A stretch of 11,681 nt of DNA from assembly GCA_015487535.1 (NCBI GenBank), contig WFPN01000267.1, positions 1-11,681 on the forward strand. Reading direction: 5' to 3'. The notes beneath the pieces were generated by a model. The model made no database searches and was not told the DNA's origin. It worked only from the letters and a program-made list of their open reading frames with translations. The stretch is from Aquificaceae bacterium. GTDB lineage: Bacteria > Aquificota > Aquificia > Aquificales > Aquificaceae. The translations under genes and the position numbers were made by a program. Shown here piece by piece: positions 1 through 6,384 of the stretch; positions within the stretch are counted from its first letter, which is position 1; every line of letters starts with the position of its first letter.

Positions 1-2
1 AC

Positions 3-365
3 ATAAACATAGAGCTGGAGGGTCTTCCCAAGGAGGAGTGGGAGAAGGCTCTCACAACATGGGCAAAGATATGCGCCTTCTCAAAGAGCCTGATACCGAA
101 GAGTGAGGAGGAGAGGAACAAACTCTACGAGAAGTTCGGCTTTGACCTCATGATGCAGGGGATAGCCGAGGACGTTCGGCTTACCTTCATAGGTATGCTA
201 AGCATGGGGCTGCTCAAGGAGGAAGAGCCTCCACATATGCTCCTGGTAAGGGCGCTCGAACTAATAAAGGACGATGAGGAGCTTTTGAAGAAGTGGGAGC
301 TCAACCCCGAAATCGTCAGGTTCATCTATGACTTCTACTCTTCCAAGTTTCCCAAGAGAGCCTAA
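3..365 (+). CDS. Unrecognised protein, 3' end only (partial)
   Basis: The frame is open from the left edge to a TAA at 363-365, giving 120 visible C-terminal residues; the true start lies outside the window. I do not recognise the family. The visible part reads as a soluble, mostly helical protein rich in Glu, Lys and Leu, with no obvious signal peptide, membrane segment, metal-binding cluster or nucleotide-binding loop. It contains two Met-Met/Gly-Met patches in the middle and ends in a basic FPKRA tail. A start at the internal ATG at 150 is unlikely because the reading frame upstream is clean and keeps the same composition. It lies 12 bases before mnmA on the same strand, so the two are probably co-transcribed. 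That coding sequence is present is fairly sure; the function is unknown. Confidence 0.75.
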   Translation: MNIELEGLPKEEWEKALTTWAKICAFSKSLIPKSEEERNKLYEKFGFDLMMQGIAEDVRLTFIGMLSMGLLKEEEPPHMLLVRALELIKDDEELLKKWELNPEIVRFIYDFYSSKFPKRA

Positions 366-377
366 ATTAACCCAGCT

Positions 378-1454
378 ATGAGGATAGCGGTCGGTATGAG
401 CGGTGGCGTGGACAGCAGCGTCACCGCCCTTTTAATGAAGGAAAAGGGTCACGAAGTAATAGGGGTTACTCTGCGTTTTCACACGATCGAAGCATGCGAG
501 CTTGAGGGGACGCACAACATCTGCTGCTCACCCAAAGACGTTCAGGACGCGGCAAAGGTCTCCCAGAGGCTTGGAATACCGCATCTGACTTTCGACTGGG
601 AGAAGATATTTAAAGAAAGAGTAATAGACTACTTCGTTGAGGAGTACTCTAAGGGCAGGACCCCAAACCCATGTGCCCTCTGCAACAGGGAGGTGAAGAC
701 CGGGTACTTTGCGAGGTATCTGAAAGCGGTAGCCGAGATAGACAGACTCGCAACGGGACACTACGCAAAGGTAGAAGACCACACCAGGTACGGAAGGGTA
801 ATAAGGAGGGGCAAGGACAGGAGAAGGGATCAGTCTTACTTTCTTTCCCTCGTTAGGAAGGAGGATCTTGAGCTCCTGGAGTTCCCTCTGGGGGACATGA
901 CAAAGGAGGAGGTCAGGGAAATCGCCCGTTCCCACGGCCTTGAGGTCGCAGATAAGAGGGACTCCCAGGAGGTGTGCTTTCTTATGGGGAAGAGCCCGGG
1001 GGAGTATCTGGAAAAGGTGCTGGGGGAGAGAGAGGGAGAGATAAGGCACGTTTCAGGTAAGGTCCTCGGAAGGCACAGGGGAATATACAACTTCACTATA
1101 GGACAGAGGAGAGGGCTAGGTATATCTTACGGGAAGCCCCTCTACGTTGTGGACATAGATCCCTTTACGAATACCGTCGTTGTGGGGGAGGAAGAGTACC
1201 TTTACAACGATACACTTTGCGTTAAAGATATAAACTTCCACGTTCCACTCTCCGAATGGGAGGAGGTTGTGGCACAGATAAGGTACAGGCACGTTCCCGT
1301 CCCGGTTGAAAGCATAGAGGAAACTTCCGATGGTTATAGGGTGAAGTTTAGAGAGAATGTTAGGGGAATAACACCGGGGCAGGTCGTAGCCTTCTACAGG
1401 GGAGATCTGCTCCTTGGCGGCGGAATAATAGATGGAACGTGCGGTGAGGGGTAA
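378..1454 (+). CDS. mnmA: tRNA-specific 2-thiouridylase MnmA
   Basis: MnmA activates U34 of the Lys, Glu and Gln tRNAs with ATP and inserts sulfur to form the 2-thio group of 2-thiouridine-type wobble bases. The 358-residue product matches the family's usual length of about 360. The N-terminal PP-loop SGGVDSSV is at residues 8-15. The tRNA-recognition motif GRTPNPCALCN is at 93-103, with C99 and C102, and the second conserved Cys is C200 in SQEVCF. GHYAK (127-131) and IGQRRGLG (241-248) are also family motifs. C102 and C200 correspond to the two essential Cys of E. coli MnmA (C102, C199); here the residue three before the first is also Cys. The ATG at 378 places the PP-loop at the expected distance from the N terminus. 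No Shine-Dalgarno is visible (preceding bases are AACCCAGCT), so translation may depend on coupling to the preceding gene, whose stop is 12 bases upstream in the same frame. The 3' end overlaps the next gene. Confidence 0.96.
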   Translation: MRIAVGMSGGVDSSVTALLMKEKGHEVIGVTLRFHTIEACELEGTHNICCSPKDVQDAAKVSQRLGIPHLTFDWEKIFKERVIDYFVEEYSKGRTPNPCALCNREVKTGYFARYLKAVAEIDRLATGHYAKVEDHTRYGRVIRRGKDRRRDQSYFLSLVRKEDLELLEFPLGDMTKEEVREIARSHGLEVADKRDSQEVCFLMGKSPGEYLEKVLGEREGEIRHVSGKVLGRHRGIYNFTIGQRRGLGISYGKPLYVVDIDPFTNTVVVGEEEYLYNDTLCVKDINFHVPLSEWEEVVAQIRYRHVPVPVESIEETSDGYRVKFRENVRGITPGQVVAFYRGDLLLGGGIIDGTCGEG

Positions 1455-4311
1455 GGGGAAGCCCGTTCTTTACGTGCTCATCCTTCTTGCAGCCATTGGC
1501 TTCAACTTCGTACATCTCAACCTGTTCCTAGACAGTCTTCCTATTACTTTCGGTGGTTTTTTCCTGTATGTAATCCTCGAGCTCCTCGGGTTCAGACACG
1601 CCTTACCGGTGGCACTGGTGCTTTCCCTTCAGACAGGCCTCTTCTACTCAGATCCCTTCTGGGCCGTGTTCTCCCTTTTGGAGTTCCTCTTCGTGGCTGC
1701 GCTAAGGGTGAGGCTTGGCTTCAACCTGGTGGTTTCCATGCTGATATTCTGGACCCTTCTGGGCATTCCTTCCTACTTCCTTATCCTGAACCGGATATTT
1801 GGGATAGAGCCTCTCGTAGCCTTCACCCTGCCCCTCAAGAATGCGGTGAACGGCCTTGTGAACGCCACCTTAGCAGATCTGGTTGCCATAATATACAGCT
1901 TCTACACTAAGGAGTGGAGGAAGGTAAGCTACAGGCAGGTTATCTCCCTCTCCCTTCTAGTCATGGCCACTATACCACTCCTGATCCTGGCGGTTTACCA
2001 AGCCAAGCAGGAAGAGAAGGAGATGGTTCACAGCGTGAAGGAGGATCTGGAGCTGATAACGGAGAACGTTAAGAACAACCTAACCTACTGGCTAGACACA
2101 CATCTAAACGCTGTAAGGGAGCTCGCCAACAGGCTTGTAATATGGGGGAAGAAGAACAGGGAGCAGCTTCAGAAGGAAACGGAGGCCATAAGGAGGGCGT
2201 TCCAAGACCTGCACGCCTGCTACATAGCGGACGAGAACGCCACGACCCTGACCTTCTATCCCGAGGTAAATCCGAAGGGAAGGTACATGATAGGGATAAA
2301 CTTCAGCTACAGGCCTTACTACAAGAGGGTGAAGAAGACACTGAAGCACACCTTCACGGAGGTGTTCGTTGCCAAGTTCGCTCTGAGGCCCGTTGTAGGC
2401 ATAGCCGTCCCCGCGGTGAAGGGAGACAAGTTCATAGGCTACGCTTACTGCGGTCTTCGTCTTGAGCACGTTAACGAGATAGTCAAGGAGGCCTCTCTGA
2501 AGGAGGGAGTCTTCGTAACCATAGTCGATTCTAAGGGCAGGGTTATAGTCTCAGGCTTTAAAGACCTGAAACCCTTGAGCGAGTTCAATGTAAGCGAGAT
2601 AGAGATCACGGAGCACGGGATACCTATTGTTCACAGGGGAGGGGACGAACACGTCATCGGCGTTGGGAAGTATCTCCACTCTTACTTCTACAGGGAGGAG
2701 AGGATGAGGGAGGATATCGGCTGGAGGGTGGCCACATTCGTGTCCGTTCGGCCGTATATGGACTCTCTCTTTGGAGAACTTTCAGGAATCTTCTTCTTGA
2801 TAATATTCCTCTCAGCTCTATCCTTCCTAGTGGCGAAGATCCTCGGGGGCTTTATCTCAGAACCTGTGGAGAGGCTGGCAAGGACCGTCGATTCACTGAC
2901 CAGAACAATAGAGAGGGGGCCCAAGGTGGTCCTACCCAAAACGAACCTCCTGGAGATAAGTCTCCTCTCCGAATCCTTTGGGGAGCTCGCCAAAAAGCTC
3001 TCCTCGTATATGGAAGAGCTGAAGAGGCTCGCCTACTACGACACTCTGACCGGGCTTCCGAACAGAACGCTCCTCAGAGACAGGATAGAGGGCGCCATGG
3101 CGAGGGCCCACAGGAACGGAACGAAGGTGGCGGTTCTCTTCATAGACCTCGACTACTTCAAGACCGTGAACGACACACTCGGACACGAGGCCGGAGACAG
3201 GATACTGGTGCAGGTGGCAAACAGGCTCAGCTCAGCCTTCAGAGAGGTTGATACGGTGGCCAGGTTCGGTGGAGACGAGTTCGTAGCCGTGATAACCGAT
3301 GTGAAGGATATAGGTTCCATAGTGGCTGTGGCGGAAAAGGTTCTCAAGCTCTTCGACACACCCTTCGACGCGGACGGCGAGGACGTGTATCTTTCGGCCT
3401 CTATAGGTATAGCCCTTTACCCTGACAACGGGGACGATCCGAGCACCCTTATAAAGAACGCGGATATGGCCATGTACAAAGCTAAGGAGGAGGGTAAGAA
3501 CAACTTCGCCTTCTTCAGCGAGGAGATGAACAGGAAGGCGGAGGAGATCCTGACGCTAAAGACGAAGCTCCACAGGGCCCTGGAGAGAAAGGAGTTCGTA
3601 CTCTACTACCAACCCATCTACAGGGCATCCACAGGCGAGCTCGTAGGCCTGGAGGCACTGCTGAGATGGAACGACCCCCGGACGGGTCTAGTTCAACCCC
3701 ATAAGTTCATCCCACTCCTGGAAGAGCTCGGCTTCATAAAGGAGGTAGGGGGCTGGGTTATGGAAAAGGCATTTTCCAAATCGAAAGAGTGGGAGAAATA
3801 TGGGGTGTACGTGAGCGTGAACGTGTCTCCAAAGCAGTTCATAGACAGGCGTTTCGTGGACAGAGTTAAAGAGGTGCTCAAGGGAACGGAAGCGAACCCC
3901 TTCAGCTTAGTTCTCGAGATAACGGAGACCTCCCTTATGTACGATCCGGAGGAGTCCGCAAAGAGGTTAAAGAGGCTAAAGACCCTCGGCTTCAGGCTGG
4001 CCGTGGACGACTTCGGAACGGGTTACTCCTCCCTGGCTTACCTCAAGAGGCTGCCGATAGACATAATAAAGATAGACATGACCTTCACCCAGAACGTAAA
4101 TCAGAGCAAGGTGGACAGGGCCATAGTCTCCTCGATAATAATGCTCGCAAACTCTCTCGGTCTCGAAACCCTGGCGGAAGGGGTGGAAACGAAGGGACAG
4201 CTTGAGGCCATGAAAGAGATGGGGTGCGATCTAGTTCAGGGTTTCTACCTGGGCAGGCCCGTGCCGGAGGAGGAGGCGGAGCAGCTAATAAGGAAAGAAA
4301 AGGGATTATAA
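1432..4311 (+). CDS. Membrane c-di-GMP enzyme: 6TM-Cache-HAMP-GGDEF-EAL
   Basis: This 959-residue protein probably makes and/or degrades cyclic di-GMP at the inner membrane in response to an extracytoplasmic signal. About six hydrophobic segments (residues about 12-190) end in a TM, followed by a Cache-like extracytoplasmic region (about 200-440), a second TM (451-470) and a HAMP-like linker (about 470-525). The GGDEF domain (about 530-695) has an intact active site GGDEF at 613-617 and an RxxD inhibitory site at 604-607. The EAL domain (about 705-955) keeps the expected catalytic residues: E741 of EALLRW, N797, E832, D859-D860 of DDFGTGYSSL, K880, E916 and Q936. On sequence both activities are possible; which dominates cannot be told. 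The N-terminal membrane block resembles those preceding Cache domains in some histidine kinases, but I cannot name it. The ATG at 1432 overlaps mnmA by 23 bases with only a weak upstream CGGA; GTG at 1444 is an alternative. The ligand is unknown. Confidence 0.93.
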   Translation: MERAVRGKGKPVLYVLILLAAIGFNFVHLNLFLDSLPITFGGFFLYVILELLGFRHALPVALVLSLQTGLFYSDPFWAVFSLLEFLFVAALRVRLGFNLVVSMLIFWTLLGIPSYFLILNRIFGIEPLVAFTLPLKNAVNGLVNATLADLVAIIYSFYTKEWRKVSYRQVISLSLLVMATIPLLILAVYQAKQEEKEMVHSVKEDLELITENVKNNLTYWLDTHLNAVRELANRLVIWGKKNREQLQKETEAIRRAFQDLHACYIADENATTLTFYPEVNPKGRYMIGINFSYRPYYKRVKKTLKHTFTEVFVAKFALRPVVGIAVPAVKGDKFIGYAYCGLRLEHVNEIVKEASLKEGVFVTIVDSKGRVIVSGFKDLKPLSEFNVSEIEITEHGIPIVHRGGDEHVIGVGKYLHSYFYREERMREDIGWRVATFVSVRPYMDSLFGELSGIFFLIIFLSALSFLVAKILGGFISEPVERLARTVDSLTRTIERGPKVVLPKTNLLEISLLSESFGELAKKLSSYMEELKRLAYYDTLTGLPNRTLLRDRIEGAMARAHRNGTKVAVLFIDLDYFKTVNDTLGHEAGDRILVQVANRLSSAFREVDTVARFGGDEFVAVITDVKDIGSIVAVAEKVLKLFDTPFDADGEDVYLSASIGIALYPDNGDDPSTLIKNADMAMYKAKEEGKNNFAFFSEEMNRKAEEILTLKTKLHRALERKEFVLYYQPIYRASTGELVGLEALLRWNDPRTGLVQPHKFIPLLEELGFIKEVGGWVMEKAFSKSKEWEKYGVYVSVNVSPKQFIDRRFVDRVKEVLKGTEANPFSLVLEITETSLMYDPEESAKRLKRLKTLGFRLAVDDFGTGYSSLAYLKRLPIDIIKIDMTFTQNVNQSKVDRAIVSSIIMLANSLGLETLAEGVETKGQLEAMKEMGCDLVQGFYLGRPVPEEEAEQLIRKEKGL

Positions 4312-4321
4312 TATTCCCTTT
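4299..4321 (+). promoter_or_regulatory. Inverted repeat with a TATAAT core before the tRNA
   Basis: Perfect 7-base arms AAAGGGA (4299-4305) and TCCCTTT (4315-4321) flank a 9-base AT-rich centre that contains TATAAT (4307-4312) and the stop codon of the c-di-GMP gene. The hairpin ends one base before the mature 5' end of the tRNA at 4323. Two readings compete. It may be the -10 element of a tRNA/tig promoter, with transcription starting near 4319, but no convincing -35 lies 15-19 bases upstream. Or it may be an RNA hairpin acting as a weak terminator or a processing signal. The repeat is seen; the function is inferred. Confidence 0.35.
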
Positions 4322-4322
4322 A

Positions 4323-4406
4323 GCGGGTGTGGCGGAACTGGCAGACGCGCCGGACTTAGGATCCGGTGCCCGTAAGGGCGTGAGGGTTCGACTCCCTCCA
4401 CCCGCA
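4323..4406 (+). tRNA. tRNA-Leu, anticodon UAG
   Basis: The 84 bases fold as a complete class II tRNA. The acceptor stem is GCGGGTG (4323-4329) with CACCCGC (4399-4405), followed by discriminator A at 4406. The D stem is GCG/CGC. The anticodon stem is CCGGA/TCCGG (4350-4354, 4362-4366) with loop CTTAGGA, placing the anticodon TAG at 4357-4359, which reads CUN leucine codons. The long variable arm GCCC-GTAA-GGGC (about 4368-4379) and the discriminator A are as expected for leucine. The T stem is GAGGG/CCCTC with loop TTCGACT. CCA is not encoded, so it must be added enzymatically. The gene sits 11 bases after the c-di-GMP gene and immediately before tig, so it is probably excised from a longer transcript by RNase P and RNase Z, unless the TATAAT just upstream is a dedicated promoter. 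Confidence 0.97.
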
Positions 4407-4413
4407 TGAGCTT

Positions 4414-4420
4414 AAGGAGG
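4414..4420 (+). promoter_or_regulatory. Shine-Dalgarno AAGGAGG that fixes the tig start
   Basis: AAGGAGG at 4414-4420 lies 6 bases before ATG 4427 and 7 bases after the end of the tRNA. It supports initiation at 4427. An in-frame ATG at 4406 has only tRNA sequence upstream and begins with the tRNA discriminator base. Confidence 0.85.
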
Positions 4421-4426
4421 AATTGG

Positions 4427-5761
4427 ATGAAGGTAAAGACCGAAGACAGGGAAGGTCTGTTCAAGGCCCTGACTGTGGAGATAGAGGGAAGTCAGGTTGA
4501 AGAGGCCCTGAACGAGGTTTACAAATACCTCCAGGAAAACGTGGAGATACAGGGCTTCAGAAAGGGAACCGCACCACTGTGGCTTATCAGGGCCAAATAC
4601 AAGGACTACATAGAGGAGGAGGTTGGAAAGAAGGTAGCGAACAAGACCCTCCAGGAAGCTATAGAGGAGAGCAAGCTCACACCTGTTGCCGACGTTTACC
4701 TCGAGAAGGTAGAGCTCGAGGAGAAGACCCCTAAGGTAACCTACACGGTCAGCTTCGAAACGCCCCCTGAATTTGAGCTGAAGGATATAGAGGGGCTCGA
4801 GGTAGAGGTCCCGAAACTGGAGTTCAACGAGGAGCTCGTTCAGAAGAGGATAGAGCAACTCAAAGAGGAGCACGCAGTCTGGGAGCCGGTAGAGGACAGA
4901 CCCATAAAGGAGGGGGATCTAGTAAGCATAGAGTACGAGGTCCAGGAGATAAAGGAAGGGGAGGAGGGAGAGAAGGTAACCGGAGAGACCTCCGGGATAG
5001 TAGGACAGAAGATGTTCAGGGAGGAGCTCGAGCAGGCCCTTATCGGGAAAAAGCCAGAGGAAGAGGTGGAGCTAAGGGACCTGCCACTTTACGATCAGGA
5101 GGGCAAGGAGATAGGTAGAGCAAACATAAAGGTGAAGATAAAGGAGGTGAAGGAGAAGGTCCTTCCGGAGGAAGGAGACGACTTCGCCAAGGAGCTCGGA
5201 TACGAGAACTGGGAGGAAGCGAAGAAGAAGATCGAGGAGGAGGTGAGGGGAGAGTTCGAAAGGACCAAGACGGCCCTTGTGGAGGAAGCGGTTGCAGACA
5301 AACTGGTAAGCATCCACGAGATAGAGGTTCCCAAGACCCTCCTAAACAGGGAGCTCTCCTTCCTCATAGAGAACAGGGTGCGCCAGCTCCAGCAGTTCGG
5401 CATAGACACAAGATACCTCGATTACAGGTCTATGGCCCAGGAGTTCCTTCCGCAGGCGGAGGCCAACATAAAGCTAAGGCACATCCTGGACAAGTATGCA
5501 GAGGAGAAGGGTATAGAGGTAACGGAAGAGGACATAGAGGAGCAGTTCGAAGAGCTCGCCAGGCAGATGGGAACTACGAAGGAGGAGGTTAAAGAGTACT
5601 TCGAAAGGGAAAACCTCATGGAGGTGGTGAGGTCTGACGCAAAAAGAAAGAAGGCCCTTAAAGACATAATCTCCAAGGTAAAGATAAAGGAGGTTGAAAA
5701 GCAAGAAGAGCAAAAGGAAGAACAACCGAAGGAAGAAGTTAAAGAAGGAGGAGAAGAATGA
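4427..5761 (+). CDS. tig: Trigger factor, ribosome-associated chaperone
   Basis: Trigger factor docks on the ribosomal exit tunnel and shields nascent chains. The 444-residue product has the family's usual length and three-part layout. The N-terminal ribosome-binding domain (about 1-120) contains the signature GFRKGTAP at 43-50. A PPIase-like domain (about 155-245) begins KEGDLVSIEYEV, and the helical C-terminal chaperone domain follows (about 250-420). The PPIase part looks degenerate: the segment where E. coli trigger factor has IPGFE reads MFREELEQALIGKK, so isomerase activity may be reduced. The extreme C terminus (about 421-444) is a Lys/Glu/Gln-rich tail. The chosen ATG has a perfect Shine-Dalgarno 6 bases upstream; starting at 4406 would add seven residues read partly from tRNA sequence. 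The tig stop overlaps the clpP start as ATGA (5758-5761), indicating translational coupling to the protease. Confidence 0.95.
   Translation: MKVKTEDREGLFKALTVEIEGSQVEEALNEVYKYLQENVEIQGFRKGTAPLWLIRAKYKDYIEEEVGKKVANKTLQEAIEESKLTPVADVYLEKVELEEKTPKVTYTVSFETPPEFELKDIEGLEVEVPKLEFNEELVQKRIEQLKEEHAVWEPVEDRPIKEGDLVSIEYEVQEIKEGEEGEKVTGETSGIVGQKMFREELEQALIGKKPEEEVELRDLPLYDQEGKEIGRANIKVKIKEVKEKVLPEEGDDFAKELGYENWEEAKKKIEEEVRGEFERTKTALVEEAVADKLVSIHEIEVPKTLLNRELSFLIENRVRQLQQFGIDTRYLDYRSMAQEFLPQAEANIKLRHILDKYAEEKGIEVTEEDIEEQFEELARQMGTTKEEVKEYFERENLMEVVRSDAKRKKALKDIISKVKIKEVEKQEEQKEEQPKEEVKEGGEE
5745..5751 (+). promoter_or_regulatory. Shine-Dalgarno of clpP inside tig
   Basis: AAGGAGG ends 6 bases before the clpP ATG at 5758 and lies within the last codons of tig. 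With the ATGA stop/start overlap it shows that clpP can both initiate strongly on its own and be coupled to tig translation. Confidence 0.8.
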
Positions 5762-6357
5762 AGGACATACTTAACCAGCTCGTTCCCATAGTCATAGAGC
5801 AGACACCCAGAGGTGAGAGGGCCTTCGATATTTACTCTAGGCTCCTCCAGGACAGGATAGTCCTCCTGGGGTTCCCCATAGACGATCACGTAGCCAACCT
5901 CATAGTGGCCCAGCTACTCTTTTTAGAGTCCCAGGATCCTGAGAAGGACATATACCTTTACATCAACTCCCCCGGAGGCTCGGTGACCGCGGGTATGGCC
6001 ATATACGACACGATGCAGTACATAAAGCCGGACGTTGTAACCATATGCATAGGACAGGCTGCCTCGATGGGAGCTGTCCTGCTGGCGGCCGGGGCTAAGG
6101 GCAAGAGGTACGCTCTGCCCCACTCGAGGATAATGATCCACCAGCCCATAGGTGGAATTCAGGGCCAGGCAACCGATATTATCATTCACGCGGAGGAGAT
6201 AAAGAGGATAAAGCAGATGCTGAACGAGATACTCTCCAAGCACACCGGCCAGCCTCTTGAAAAGATAGAGAAGGACGTTGAGAGGGACTACTTCATGTCT
6301 GCCGAGGAGGCGAGGGATTACGGGGTCATAGATAAGGTCATTGAAAAGAGGGAGTAA
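5758..6357 (+). CDS. clpP: ATP-dependent Clp protease proteolytic subunit ClpP
   Basis: ClpP forms the two-ring serine protease chamber that degrades proteins fed in by ClpX. The product is 199 residues, typical for the family, with no long N-terminal propeptide like that of E. coli ClpP. The Ser-His-Asp triad is complete: S103 in GQAASMGA, H128 in RIMIHQP and D177 in VERDYF, with the same spacings as E. coli ClpP (25 and 49 residues). The oxyanion-region motif SPGGSVTAGMAIYDTM (71-86) and the head-interaction segment GQATDI (136-141) are also present. The start overlaps the tig stop and has its own strong ribosome site. The order tig-clpP-clpX is conserved across many bacteria and supports assignment to the ClpXP complex. 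Confidence 0.97.
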   Translation: MKDILNQLVPIVIEQTPRGERAFDIYSRLLQDRIVLLGFPIDDHVANLIVAQLLFLESQDPEKDIYLYINSPGGSVTAGMAIYDTMQYIKPDVVTICIGQAASMGAVLLAAGAKGKRYALPHSRIMIHQPIGGIQGQATDIIIHAEEIKRIKQMLNEILSKHTGQPLEKIEKDVERDYFMSAEEARDYGVIDKVIEKRE

Positions 6358-6384
6358 CTTAGTAAATTGTGAGGGATGAAGAGT

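Noticed and set aside
528..1049. A 173-codon minus-strand frame opposite mnmA
   Set aside because: It lies fully inside the catalytic region of mnmA, and the product has no recognisable motif.
4224..4409. A 61-codon open frame across the end of the c-di-GMP gene and the tRNA
   Set aside because: It is out of frame with the EAL domain and reads through the tRNA; no ribosome site and no family resemblance.
4406..4426. Upstream in-frame ATG for tig at 4406
   Set aside because: It starts on the tRNA discriminator base with no ribosome site, while ATG 4427 has AAGGAGG at ideal spacing and trigger factors normally begin near M-K-V.
6376..6384. ATG at 6376 as the clpX start
   Set aside because: The GAGGG tract directly abuts it with no spacer; the same tract fits ATG 6385. 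The choice changes only three residues.
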